Source of the DNA: Streptomyces albiflavescens | Lineage (GTDB): Bacteria; Actinomycetota; Actinomycetes; Streptomycetales; Streptomycetaceae | DNA length: 64,000 nucleotides | Reading direction: 5' to 3' | Assembly (NCBI RefSeq): GCF_014645835.1 | Contig: NZ_BMMM01000021.1 | Span: 1 to 64,000, forward strand | Shown: piece after piece, positions 26,453 to 35,618 of the stretch | Numbering within the stretch: position 1 is the stretch's first letter | How the letters are laid out: the number at the start of each line of letters is the position of its first letter | Notes under the pieces: model-generated | Database searches by the model: none | What the model saw: only the letters and a program-made list of their open reading frames with translations | Told to the model about the DNA's origin: nothing | Translations under genes and position numbers: made by a program

Positions 26453-27712
26453 GTGGGCCGGGTGCCGTCATGGTTGCGCAAGCCGCTGTTCATAGGGCTG
26501 TCGCTCGTGTTGTCGGTCACCGTGGCGGTGTTGTTCTTCGGCGTCGGCCGTTCGGACGGCAGTGGTCATTCGGTGGCGAATCGGGCGCAGTTGAAGCGTG
26601 CCTGTGCGGGACTGCTGCCGTACGAGGAGCTGCGGGGCCTCGTGCCCGACGACGTTGCGGGCACGGTGAGCCAGTACGGCACCATGCTCGAGCCCGATGA
26701 GGACAGCCGCTCCCTGGTGAACTGCTCCCTCACCTGGCCGGGGCATGGGTCGGTGCGGGTGCGGGCCGTCGCACTCATCTCCCGGATGCCGACGACGTTG
26801 CGGGCTGAGGACATACTGCCCGGCGGTGACGACGAGGGGTACGAGGCGCCCGGGGTCACCGGCAGGGTGGGCAACGACGGGCGGACGTGGGTCGTCGCCG
26901 AGTGCCCCGGCGGGCTCGAGGGCCGGGTGCGCGAGGTGTCCGGGATGTATGTCACAGCCGATGTCGATCTGCCTGTTCCCGGCAAGGGGAAGTCGGCCGA
27001 GTATCTCGCGGACTTCCGTACCGCCGTCCAGGTCGCCAACGGGATCACCGCGGCTCAGAAATGTGGTGGCTCCCCGCTGAAGATGCCTACGCGGGTCATC
27101 GACACATATGAGGTCCATGTCACCACGGACGCGGACGGGGGCAACATGAAGGTCGTGGGGATCGACGAGCCGGGCCTGGGCGTAAAAAAGTGCCGTGGGC
27201 TCGGCAGGCGAGCGGGCTTCCCCGGCAGGTGGACCGCCAGCGGCGATCTGCAGGACTCACGGCTGCTGAGCGTCTGCGACGCCACCATCCTGGACCGCAA
27301 GGACCCGATGGACACCGATCCGACACCATCCGACGGTGCGGTCGTCAATGTCTCGGCGGCAAGTTGGGCCGGGCCGCTCAGCAAGTCCGCCAACGACGAG
27401 TACCACCTCACCGGTGACAGCTTCAGCTTCCGCGAAGGGGCGCCGACAAAGGTCATCCCCGAATCGGAGCCGCACGAACTTGCCCTGTGGGCACGGTCGG
27501 AGTGCGCCGCGGGCAGCACGTATCACCGTGTCACCGTCCGCACGGAGACCTCCGACCTCAGCCCGCAGACGCTCAGTGAGGCAGAGCGGACCAAGTTCTC
27601 CAAGGACGCCCGCAAGCTGATGGACGGCTATCTCGCCGACCCCGACAGCTGGCCCAGGCAGCAGCGGTGCCATGACACCAAGATTCTTGGAGAGGTGGAG
27701 GGATGGCACTGA
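26453..27712 (+). CDS. membrane-anchored extracytoplasmic protein of unknown function
   Basis: The 419-residue protein starts at GTG 26453 after GGAGGGGG. A short basic N-terminus is followed by one hydrophobic segment (residues ~11-31: PLFIGLSLVLSVTVAVLFFG). The rest lies outside the membrane. It has paired cysteines that could form disulfides (in RACAGLLPYE, NCSLTW, AECPGG, KKCRG, SVCDATI, SECAAG and QRCHD). Two similar halves are suggested by the repeated C-x-LxP/WxG layout. It resembles secreted Streptomyces sensor-like lipoproteins but lacks a lipobox. The next gene overlaps by 10 bases and encodes a protein of the same general plan, so the two are co-translated. Confidence 0.7.
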   Translation: MGRVPSWLRKPLFIGLSLVLSVTVAVLFFGVGRSDGSGHSVANRAQLKRACAGLLPYEELRGLVPDDVAGTVSQYGTMLEPDEDSRSLVNCSLTWPGHGSVRVRAVALISRMPTTLRAEDILPGGDDEGYEAPGVTGRVGNDGRTWVVAECPGGLEGRVREVSGMYVTADVDLPVPGKGKSAEYLADFRTAVQVANGITAAQKCGGSPLKMPTRVIDTYEVHVTTDADGGNMKVVGIDEPGLGVKKCRGLGRRAGFPGRWTASGDLQDSRLLSVCDATILDRKDPMDTDPTPSDGAVVNVSAASWAGPLSKSANDEYHLTGDSFSFREGAPTKVIPESEPHELALWARSECAAGSTYHRVTVRTETSDLSPQTLSEAERTKFSKDARKLMDGYLADPDSWPRQQRCHDTKILGEVEGWH

Positions 27713-28806
27713 GGCGGATCGTCCTCCGGGCGGTCGGGGCCCTTGTCGCAGCGGCCGTTGCCGTCGCTGGGTATCTCCTGGTGCACGGCGACTTCCAGCG
27801 CTGGAGCGACGAGTCGGCGCTTGACGGAGCCTGCGACGGCCTGCTCGACCGGAACACGGTGCGCGACGTCCTCGGGCCGGGGGCTGTCGAGGTCGAGCAC
27901 GAAAGACGCGGTGCGGGCCTGGTGGGCTGCGAGGTGCACATCCACGACGGCGGCACCGCCGAAATCCGTATCCTCGACACCGCGCAGGTCGGACAGCCCT
28001 GGGACTCCCTCTACACGGGTTCGTCGAGTGCGCTCGCCGTGCCGGTCGGCCAAGGGTGGACAGGGCTCTTCGGAGCCGACCCGGACGCCTTCGGGCCGAC
28101 GGACCCCTTCAGGGCCGACGAGGACGAGAAGGTGACCACGAGCCTGGTCCTTGAGTGCACCAAGGAAAGCAGCGCCAGGGGCCTGTCCGTCACCGTCGAG
28201 ACAACGCTCGACAAGACACTGGACGACCCGGCAAACCGACCGGAGTTCGCCAGGATCGCCGCCTCCACCGCGGTCAAGGCCTCGAAGACCCGGCACTGCG
28301 GAGCCAAGCTCGGAAAGCCCGTCCGTAGCCTCGACCTGCCGGTGAACGAGGACGAGTACAAGCCGCTCAGCACGGCCGACGGAACCTGCTCCGGCATTTC
28401 CGCCGCACGTGGTGTGGCGACCGCCACCGAGACCGACCGCGAGGGCGCCCCGCACGAAACCTGCCGGCTCGCCGACGCCGATCTCAGGACACGCTACGTG
28501 CTCGAAGCGGACTACGGCCCCTATGCGCAAGAGCGGTTGCTCCGCTACGAGGAGGAGTCCTCTGAGGACACACCGAGCACTGACACACCCGCGCACCACC
28601 GCGACCGTGACGGCCGGATGAGCTGGACGGCGGCCAAGTGCCTTGACGGCCGTGCCCTGTTCACCCTGCAGCCCTTGTATGAGAGGGGGGAGATCCGCGA
28701 GTACCCGAGGGACAACGCGGACCTTGCCTACGAACGTGCCGCCCTCAAGGCATTCGCCGAGCGCTCGGCGAATGCCCACGGATGCTCCGCCCCAGTCACC
28801 CCATGA
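27703..28806 (+). CDS. membrane-anchored extracytoplasmic protein, partner of the preceding gene
   Basis: The 367-residue protein starts at ATG 27703, inside the end of the previous gene. It has one N-terminal membrane anchor (residues ~5-25: IVLRAVGALVAAAVAVAGYL). The ectodomain has cysteines at comparable points (ACDGLLDR, VGCEVHI, LECTKES, RHCGAKLG, GTCSGIS, ETCRLAD, KCLDGR). The arrangement parallels the upstream protein, so the two look like diverged paralogues acting together at the cell surface. Function unknown. A 28-base perfect palindrome lies within the last codons. Confidence 0.7.
   Translation: MALRRIVLRAVGALVAAAVAVAGYLLVHGDFQRWSDESALDGACDGLLDRNTVRDVLGPGAVEVEHERRGAGLVGCEVHIHDGGTAEIRILDTAQVGQPWDSLYTGSSSALAVPVGQGWTGLFGADPDAFGPTDPFRADEDEKVTTSLVLECTKESSARGLSVTVETTLDKTLDDPANRPEFARIAASTAVKASKTRHCGAKLGKPVRSLDLPVNEDEYKPLSTADGTCSGISAARGVATATETDREGAPHETCRLADADLRTRYVLEADYGPYAQERLLRYEEESSEDTPSTDTPAHHRDRDGRMSWTAAKCLDGRALFTLQPLYERGEIREYPRDNADLAYERAALKAFAERSANAHGCSAPVTP
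28749..28776. repeat. 28-bp perfect palindrome in a 3' coding end
   Basis: The 14-base arm GGCATTCGCCGAGC is followed with no spacer by its exact complement. It lies 30 bases before the stop codon of the upstream gene. It could serve as a transcription stop or a protein-binding site, and it is unusually perfect for coding DNA. Confidence 0.7.
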
Positions 28807-29287
28807 CGCCCCCCGAGCGTGAAGCCGTCGCCGAGACAGCGCGCGATGGGGATGAGCGATCTACACCGATGCCGTACAGCGGGTTCGTCTCGTCCCGGAT
28901 CCCGGCCACCTCGAAGTACCCGGTCGGCGACTCGGAGTCGTCGCCCCAACCACCTTGGCGGCGGGCGCTCCAGCGTGCCGGATGGGGCGCTGTGTGGTCC
29001 TGATGAAGCTTGGCCATGACCGTGCGGTCCCGGAAGCCGACCGCCGGCGGAACCGGCAGCCCGACCGGGCGCGTCCGGCCGACGAGGAACAGGTCGAGGC
29101 GTATGTGCTGTCGGCAGGCGGGAGGCCTGCCCTCGCGGCGGCCGGTCGCGACCGGGCGACAGGCCGCGTACCGGCGGCCCCAGCGGTGACCGGCCCTCAT
29201 GTCCTTCGGGTGTGCGAGGCGGCTTCCGGCTGGGGGCGGGAGCCAAGATCAGGCCTGCACCAGCAGGCGTGCAGCGGCCCACCGAGC
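28807..29287. other. intergenic stretch with a copied segment of the DUF4139 gene
   Basis: No gene is supported. Positions 29144-29177 are an exact 34-base inverted copy of 31784-31817, which lies inside the longer DUF4139 gene. This suggests a local inversion or duplication of gene debris. The remaining sequence is unassigned. Confidence 0.55.
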
Positions 29288-30850
29288 TCAGAGCCCGGTG
29301 ACTTTGGCGCTCGCCGACAGCTCGTAGACCAGGGTGACCGTGCGGCGGCTGCCGGGCGGGAGGGTGACGTCCCAGCGGGCGATGCCCTCGGCGTCGACCA
29401 CGTCGGGCGCCGGGGAGCATGAATCCTTGTGCAGGCGTATCTCCACTGCCGAGACCTCGGAGACCGGGATCCGCTCCCGAAGGACGACCACCCGCTCGCC
29501 GTGCTCCCCCGGGGCGGAGAACCGGGACAGGTGCAGCCGGACCGTGCGGGTGACCACGGTCCGCTGGGTGATTCCGGCGGAGTCGCGGGACTCCTCGGCA
29601 TGACGGACCACCCTGTAGTCGTCGCAGCTGCCGAAGGCCAGCTCAACGGGGGCGCCGGGGGCAGTGAAGTCCAGCGTGCCGCGGCCGGTGAATCCGCTGC
29701 CTCGGACCAGGTCCACGGGTCCGGCGAGCAGTGCGTGGCCGGACAGGTTGTCGAACCGCACCACCTGGGTGACCAGGGGGGACAACTCCGGTGAGCAGGC
29801 GTACTCACTGGGCGAGGCCGTGGTGAATGCGGAGAGCAGGACTCGGTGGGCTCGGCCGTCACCGGGCACCGAGACCGGCGCGGGGGATCTCAACACCCGC
29901 GCCTCGCCGCCGTCGTCCACCCCTGGCAGGCCGAGCACCGGGGCCGGGCCGAGGGTCCCGATCTCCTCCTCGCGCAGCTCCACGTCGACCATGCGGCGCT
30001 CCGCTGCGGAGCGGTCCTTGAGCGTCAGCCGGTCCTCGCCCAGCTGTGGTGGATCGGTGGCCAGCGCCGAGCGGGCCGTCGACAATGTCAGTCGCACGTC
30101 CGACCAGTCCTCACCGGTGCGCTGCCAGACCACCGCGTCGGTCTCCAGTGTCAGGGAGTCCCCGTCGAGCACGGCACGGTAAGCGGGCCGCCACAGCGCA
30201 CACGGGGTGAGGTGGCTCAGGCGCAGCCCGACCGGCCCGGCGACCGCGGCCTCCACGGTCAACTCGATATGGCCGACCAGCTCGGCGGGCTCCTCCTCGG
30301 AGAGGTGCATGGCCCGCTGGGCTTCCCCGAGTTCGGCAGCGAGGGCGGCCAGCCGGGCCTCCACAGTACGGAGTTGCTCGCCGTACGTGTCGCGTTCGTC
30401 GTCCACCCGGTCCAGTTCGCGGGCCCAGCGGGGCCGTTCGGTCTCCCCGGAACCAGCGCCTTCGCCGATCTCTCGTAGCAGATCGGCGGCGAGGCGGCCG
30501 AGCAGGTCAAGGTGGGCATGCAGCCGGTCGCGTCGCTGCCCCAGGACCAGCCGCTCCTCTTCGAGGGTGTATATGCGGTGGTGCAGGGTGGAGTGGTCGT
30601 CGGTGGACGGCAGCGGCCCGCGCGGCGTCCAGCTGCGGACGATCCGCACGTCGAGCACGGCCGCGGGGTGATCGGCGGTCAGCTCGGCATGGAGGGTCCG
30701 GTCGACGGCCAGCGCACTGACCGGCCCGAGACGCAGCCGCTGGACCCCGGCCTGCAGGTCGAGCACGACGGCGCGCTCGATGTGGGCCCGATCCTCAAGG
30801 CACGTGACGGCGGTGACGGGGAGCGCGATCGGCTTCGGGGCCGTGGACAT
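29288..30850 (-). CDS. DUF4139 (mucoidy inhibitor MuiA-like) protein, short paralogue
   Basis: The 520-residue protein starts at ATG 30848-30850, 8 bases after the stop of the longer paralogue. The N-terminal strand-rich domain (TAVTCLEDRAHIERAVVLDL) and the coiled-coil stretch at residues ~95-165 (EEERLVLGQRRDRL to ALAAELGEA) are followed by the DUF4139 domain. Its usual marker W-x-P-x-Y-x-A appears as LWRPAYRAVLDGDSLTLETD, and the RTGEDWSDVRLTLSTA segment follows. DUF4139 proteins form beta-rich folds with a coiled coil and are uncharacterised in actinomycetes. No signal peptide is seen. It is paired with a similar but longer protein, suggesting a heteromeric complex. Confidence 0.8.
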   Translation of the reverse strand: MSTAPKPIALPVTAVTCLEDRAHIERAVVLDLQAGVQRLRLGPVSALAVDRTLHAELTADHPAAVLDVRIVRSWTPRGPLPSTDDHSTLHHRIYTLEEERLVLGQRRDRLHAHLDLLGRLAADLLREIGEGAGSGETERPRWARELDRVDDERDTYGEQLRTVEARLAALAAELGEAQRAMHLSEEEPAELVGHIELTVEAAVAGPVGLRLSHLTPCALWRPAYRAVLDGDSLTLETDAVVWQRTGEDWSDVRLTLSTARSALATDPPQLGEDRLTLKDRSAAERRMVDVELREEEIGTLGPAPVLGLPGVDDGGEARVLRSPAPVSVPGDGRAHRVLLSAFTTASPSEYACSPELSPLVTQVVRFDNLSGHALLAGPVDLVRGSGFTGRGTLDFTAPGAPVELAFGSCDDYRVVRHAEESRDSAGITQRTVVTRTVRLHLSRFSAPGEHGERVVVLRERIPVSEVSAVEIRLHKDSCSPAPDVVDAEGIARWDVTLPPGSRRTVTLVYELSASAKVTGL

Positions 30851-30858
30851 GGCGTGTG

Positions 30859-32931
30859 TCAGCTCCTGCGGTTGCCGCCGACCAGGGCCTTGCCGGTCGG
30901 GATGCGGATCTCGTAGCCGCCGTCGAAGGCGGCGGTGGTGCCTGCGGGGAGGTCCAGTCGCCAGACGCGGGTGCCCGGCGCATGTCGATCGGGCCCCGTG
31001 CCTTCTTCGGGTGCCGTCCAGTCGGCCCGTTCCTCGATCCGGACGTCCGGTTCGGAGGTGACCGGCACCCGCTCGCGGACTTCCACGGTGACGGGCCTCG
31101 CGAGCCGGTTGGCCAGCTCCACGTGGACGCGGTGGTCGAGCACGGTGGTGGTGTTGCGCAGGCCCGAGGTCGACTCGTGCAGGTTCGTACGGCGGGTGAC
31201 CCGGATGCCCTCGGCCGGCCCGAGCCCCACCCGGCAGACACCGCCGGGGGCGAGCGTGGGCAGTGCGGCGGTCCCCAGGAAGTCGTCGTCGACGGTGACC
31301 TCCACCGGGCCGGCCAGCAGTGCCTGGTCGGTGGAGTTGGAGAGCACCAACGTGGCGTACACGGTCTGCTCCACGGACGGCACGCAGAGGTACTCGGTAC
31401 GCAGGCCGACCGGGATCTCGCCGACGGTGACGGTGTGCCAGGTGCCGTCCGACGGAATGTCGGCGCGGGCGGTGGCATCGAAGCGGTGGTCGAAGGAACC
31501 CGCCGACTCGCGGGGCCGCACGGTCTGTCCGGGCAACGGCAGCGCGGCCACCGCTTCGGCGCGGCGGCGGTACTCGGCCCCGACCGGGTCGAAGGGAGAG
31601 TCGGGAAACAGCCGGCCTCTGCGACCGCCCTGCTCGTCGGGGCCGCACAGGACAAGGGCCGCGTAGTCGAGCTCGGCGCCGCTCGGCTGCGGCGGACCGG
31701 CTACCGGTGCCGGAGGGGGTGGCGGCGCAGCCCCGCCAGGAGCCGCGGGCGCCATGGCGGCGGGGGCCCCCGCGAAGGACCTGCCGCCGGTACGCGGCCT
31801 GTCGCCCGGTCGCGACCCGACTGGCTGCGCGAGGGCGGGCATCCCGCCGCCGAAGGCTTCCGGTGGAGCGCCGCCTGCACCGCCGGGCAGCGGGACTTCG
31901 GTCGGCGGACCGCCGTAGCCCTGCGGTGCCGGCGGCGGGGGAGGCGGCGGTGGCGGAACGGGACCGGATGCGGAGCCGGCCCCGACAGCCGCGAGTGCGG
32001 TGGTCCTGGCTGGGCCAGGGCCTGCAGCGTCGTACCCGGAAAACAGGTCGACGAGCCCGGCCGGAGGCTCGCGCCAGCCAGAAGGCGCGGGGGCGGGCTG
32101 ACTGCGTCCGATCCGGATCGAGCGGAGCCTCGGCAGGTCGGTGCGGCGCCGAAGATCGGCGGTGGCCAGGGCGATGCGCACGCCGGTCCAGTCCTCGCCG
32201 GTCCGCTGGGCGACGGAGGCGCGCAGCACCAGACGGCCGCTGCCGTCGCCCTGACGGTGAGTGAGACGGTAGACCGGCACCCAGACGGCGCCCGACACCC
32301 CGTATTCCAGCTCCACCTCCGCATCACCGGTGCCGTCGAGGGTCAGGACCGCACAGACCGTGGTCTCCACGTGTGCTGACGGTGCGTCGGTGGAGGCGCG
32401 GGCGAGCCTGTCGGCGGCGACGGTGAGCGCGTGCTCGACGTTGCGCAGTGCCTCCTCCAGCTCGACGAGGCGGTTGTGCAGTCCGGTCAGCCGCTCGTCG
32501 ACGAAGTCGGCGAGCTCCAGCCACGCGTCGACCGGGGTGCGGCGGTGCGGGTCCTCGCGCCTGCGGGCAGGTGGGACCGGGTGAAGAGCCCTGACCTCCT
32601 CGATCAGGCTCAGCTGTCGGTCCCGGCGTCCCTGCGCCGCCGCGTACTCGTCGCTCAGCCGCTCGACCTCGCGCCGCAACTCGTCGGGCGTGCCCGTGCC
32701 GAGCGACTCGGCTTCGACTTCCACCCGGGCCTCGGTGACGCGCACCCCGGGGGCGCCCAGGACACGGGCCCGCAGCGAGCCCGGGTCCAGCGAGCGGGGC
32801 AGTCCCGTCACCCGCACTCGGCCGTCAGACGACACGCTGCCCCGGGCCAGGCGGCGGCAGACCGCGCCCTGCGCGTACACCACGACCGAATCGAGGGTCG
32901 ACCCCCACCTCTGTGTTGACTCAGCCGTCAT
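30859..32931 (-). CDS. DUF4139 (mucoidy inhibitor MuiA-like) protein, long paralogue
   Basis: The 690-residue protein has the same plan as its downstream neighbour. Residues 1-90 form the DUF4140-like N-terminal sheet (VVVYAQGAVCRRLARGSV), and ~85-185 a coiled coil. DUF4139 begins with VWVPVYRLTHR and RTGEDWTGVRIALATADLRR. A disordered Pro/Gly linker (residues ~290-430, including a run of nine prolines) is inserted into the domain. Its C-terminal half then resumes from ELDYAALVLCG to YEIRIPTGKAL. The linker is absent from the shorter paralogue. The two genes form an operon with an 8-base gap. Confidence 0.82.
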   Translation of the reverse strand: MTAESTQRWGSTLDSVVVYAQGAVCRRLARGSVSSDGRVRVTGLPRSLDPGSLRARVLGAPGVRVTEARVEVEAESLGTGTPDELRREVERLSDEYAAAQGRRDRQLSLIEEVRALHPVPPARRREDPHRRTPVDAWLELADFVDERLTGLHNRLVELEEALRNVEHALTVAADRLARASTDAPSAHVETTVCAVLTLDGTGDAEVELEYGVSGAVWVPVYRLTHRQGDGSGRLVLRASVAQRTGEDWTGVRIALATADLRRRTDLPRLRSIRIGRSQPAPAPSGWREPPAGLVDLFSGYDAAGPGPARTTALAAVGAGSASGPVPPPPPPPPPAPQGYGGPPTEVPLPGGAGGAPPEAFGGGMPALAQPVGSRPGDRPRTGGRSFAGAPAAMAPAAPGGAAPPPPPAPVAGPPQPSGAELDYAALVLCGPDEQGGRRGRLFPDSPFDPVGAEYRRRAEAVAALPLPGQTVRPRESAGSFDHRFDATARADIPSDGTWHTVTVGEIPVGLRTEYLCVPSVEQTVYATLVLSNSTDQALLAGPVEVTVDDDFLGTAALPTLAPGGVCRVGLGPAEGIRVTRRTNLHESTSGLRNTTTVLDHRVHVELANRLARPVTVEVRERVPVTSEPDVRIEERADWTAPEEGTGPDRHAPGTRVWRLDLPAGTTAAFDGGYEIRIPTGKALVGGNRRS

Positions 32932-33947
32932 GTGCTCCGCCCCCCGCCGCGTACATGCTGAGCGAAGCCTACGCCCGGGCGGTCTGCGCGTCCGCGTCGC
33001 ATCAGGAGGATGGTGTCCAGGACCACGCGCCCCGTTGGCTGAGCAGCCGTTTCACACCTGGACCTGCTGGTGCAGAGCGCGCACTCCCGCACCGGGGCGA
33101 GCTTGGGCCGAGGTCGATGATCACGCTGTGGTCGAGCAGGCCGGCTTTCATTCACGCCCATTGTTCTTGAAGGCGCCAAGACCCTGGAAGGCAAGCAGCC
33201 TCCCGTGCGGGGGGTGTTGTAGCCGTGCGGCCTCGAAAGGCCTGATGCTGCAGGGGGGTTGGGGCGGCGTGATGCTCGGTCACCCATCTGCGTGCGGATG
33301 CGGTCGGCGATGGCATCGAGCGAGCGAGTGCTCCGCACACGTCGCGGTCACGAGCACCTGGTCGCCCCCCCCCCCCCCGGCTCAGGCGCCAAAGCCTGGG
33401 AGGTCTGCCCACTCCTAGAAGCACACGGCCAACACATCAACACCTCAACCGCCCGCCTCCGCACACCATCCGACGTCGCGACGTTCCTCACTTCCGACCC
33501 CACCCAAACCAAGGTCAAAGAGACGAGTTAGAGATCTGCACGCCCTGAACTGAGAGCTCCTGACGGAATGCGGTTCGCAGGCGGCGCCAGCCCTTGAGCC
33601 AGACGCCAGAGTTGTTCCAGTCCTGCAGCGTGAGTCCACCAGCCACGGCTGAGGATCAGTCCGTCCAGCAGCTCGTCGGCATGGGCGTGGGGGTCCTAGG
33701 CGGTGCGGGCGAGTGGTCCCGTACTCCGATCACAAGGTGGCCTCCACCAGCACCGTAGCCCGCAGTACCTTGCGGGCATCTGCCGAATCTGCGGAGGGAG
33801 CCGGCTGGCTACGCGCCCTGCGCGGCCGTGACAACAGGACGTGACGTGCGAGTTGAGGACTTCGCCCGTAGCTCCTACCGTTGATAAAAAGAGCGTTCAA
33901 TCCGAGTTGCACGGTAACAATTTCAACGAAGTACCAGTTGGTGCATC
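32932..33947. other. 1-kb gene-poor stretch before the low-GC ATPase
   Basis: No intact gene is present. Around 33365 there is a run of 14 C. Just after it a plus-strand frame reads GAKAWEVCPLLEAHGQHINT and runs to TAG near 33531 (ending KVKETS). This has coding character but its 5' part is lost, so it is probably the tail of a truncated gene. The last ~90 bases are AT-rich and should hold the ATPase promoter. Confidence 0.5.
33365..33378. repeat. homopolymer run of 14 C
   Basis: Fourteen consecutive C residues sit in an otherwise unremarkable stretch. Such a run is slippage-prone, marks a possible assembly or sequencing weak point, and here also lies at the edge of a coding-like frame. Confidence 0.85.
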
Positions 33948-35237
33948 ATGACGATCTGGCCGGATTTCGGCTTTACCCAAAGCCCCTATGACACTGACTC
34001 TCTCCCCCCGACAGCGACAGGGGAAAGGCTGCTAGTGGGGCGAGAGCGTCACATACGACGCTTGATCAATCGGCTGGCCTCCTCTTCGAGTCACGTCACG
34101 ATAGAAGGTGAGGCTGGTGCTGGAAAGACGAGCCTCATAACCATAGCCAACTACCGAATGAAGCGGAATAGCGATAAGGCTAGGAGCCCGCTGCTACTGC
34201 CCATTGGGGAAGAATTTCAGCTCACCACGAAAGATGGTGTGACGGCTCTCGAATTTAAGATTTATCGGGCGATGGCGGAAGCATTCATTCGATACAGGGA
34301 CAGGCTGCGTGAATGGGGATATGACACGCCTAAAGTGAGAGACGTAAACAAGTGGATGAATTCACCTACAGTCAGGTCGATATCCGCTGGAGCTTCAATC
34401 GCCGGCGTTGGCGTGACGGGTGCCCGAAGTGAATCCGTAAACACTTCGGTCGCATTTGCAGAAACAGGTCTTGCCAAGACGGTTCGAGACTGGATGTGCA
34501 CATGCTTCGATCCACCGGGATGCGGATACTTCGTCTGCGTATTGGACAATTTAGAGCTTCTGATCAGCTCCGCTTCAGCGCGACAGGCGCTCGAGGAAAT
34601 GCGCGACACGATCCTCGCCGAACCAGGCTTGAGGTGGGTTATCTGCGGCGCACGAGGGGTGGTGCGCACAGCGGCGGCCTCGCCTCGGCTCCAAGGCCGC
34701 TTGTGTCACCCGATCGAAGTGGATCCGTTGTCCATGGATGACGCTATAAAAGCCCTTGAGACTAGGATCGGTGAGTACTCGATAGGCGGGACACCCCCGG
34801 TCGGCCCCATTGGTTTTCAGCATCTCTATGAGATACTGAAATGCAATCTCAGGAACGCCCTCCAGAAGTGCGAGGATTTCAGTTTTTGGCTGCACGACGA
34901 GGGCATCTTGGATGCGGATGATTTGGAACACGTTGCGCTACTGGAATCCTGGTTGACGCTCCGTTCGGACGAATATGCCAACAACCCCAACATTTCAACA
35001 GTCGACTGGAGGCTCCTGGATGAAATGGTCGACAATGGGGGATCTTGCAATTTTGAAGACTTCAAGTCCTTCAATTTTTCGGATGCCCGAGAAATGAAGC
35101 GACACGCAGAGGAACTTGAGCGCCAAAATTTGATTGAAATGGCCCCTGGGGATACGGGAATGGATGCGGCCGTCGTAGCTCCCAATGGATGGCTCGCTCG
35201 ATTTTCGAGATCTGGGTATAAAATTCCACGCAGCTGA
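33948..35237 (+). CDS. P-loop (AAA/STAND-like) ATPase with C-terminal winged helix, foreign composition
   Basis: The 429-residue protein begins FGFTQSPYDTDSLPP, then VGRERHIRRLINRL. Walker A is GEAGAGKTS (54-62) and Walker B is FVCVLDNLELL (Asp200). An Arg-containing sensor strand WVICGARGVVRT follows. The C-terminal third reads as a winged helix (LLDEMVDNGGSCNFEDFKSF then EELERQNLIEMAPG). An Ala/Gly/Ser-rich stretch (~143-160) sits between the Walker motifs. Codons are much less GC-biased than all neighbours (many AAT, TTT, ATA), so the gene is recently acquired. The fold fits Orc1/Cdc6-, MNS- or STAND-type switch ATPases; a role in defence or mobile-element biology is inference. No obvious partner gene is adjacent. 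The ribosome binding site is weak. Confidence 0.75.
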   Translation: MTIWPDFGFTQSPYDTDSLPPTATGERLLVGRERHIRRLINRLASSSSHVTIEGEAGAGKTSLITIANYRMKRNSDKARSPLLLPIGEEFQLTTKDGVTALEFKIYRAMAEAFIRYRDRLREWGYDTPKVRDVNKWMNSPTVRSISAGASIAGVGVTGARSESVNTSVAFAETGLAKTVRDWMCTCFDPPGCGYFVCVLDNLELLISSASARQALEEMRDTILAEPGLRWVICGARGVVRTAAASPRLQGRLCHPIEVDPLSMDDAIKALETRIGEYSIGGTPPVGPIGFQHLYEILKCNLRNALQKCEDFSFWLHDEGILDADDLEHVALLESWLTLRSDEYANNPNISTVDWRLLDEMVDNGGSCNFEDFKSFNFSDAREMKRHAEELERQNLIEMAPGDTGMDAAVVAPNGWLARFSRSGYKIPRS

Positions 35238-35618
35238 GCGACATCTCAGTCGGCCGCTCTTTGCGTCTCCACCAGTTCATCGAATGTGTGTGCCACGTCT
35301 CCCGGCCGCCCGTCTTCTCGATGAGCCGGACCACGACGTTCGGGTCCGTGCTGCAGAGCCCGACCCACTCCGTGTAGCGGTCGTGAGGCGTCGGTTCCAG
35401 CGCCCACTCGCCTTCCACGGCGGGGCCTTCTCTGGAGGAAGCGATGTGGCGCAATGCACGACATCGGAGATCTGTGCAACGCAGCGCCGGTACCACCCAC
35501 CGTCACTGGTGCAACAGGTGTGGCGCTGTCACCGATCGAGTGAAGCTGCTCGATGAGGAGCAGCGCGGGATGATGCACTCGTCTGGCCGGATATCAACCC
35601 GTACGCCACTACCTGCCT
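35238..35618. other. gene-poor stretch, possible minus-strand relic
   Basis: A minus-strand frame reads EGEWALEPTPHDRYTEWVGL, then VVVRLIEKTGGRETWHTHS. It looks coding but would overlap the ATPase gene by 170 bases and has no clear start. I treat it as an unidentified remnant. Confidence 0.35.
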
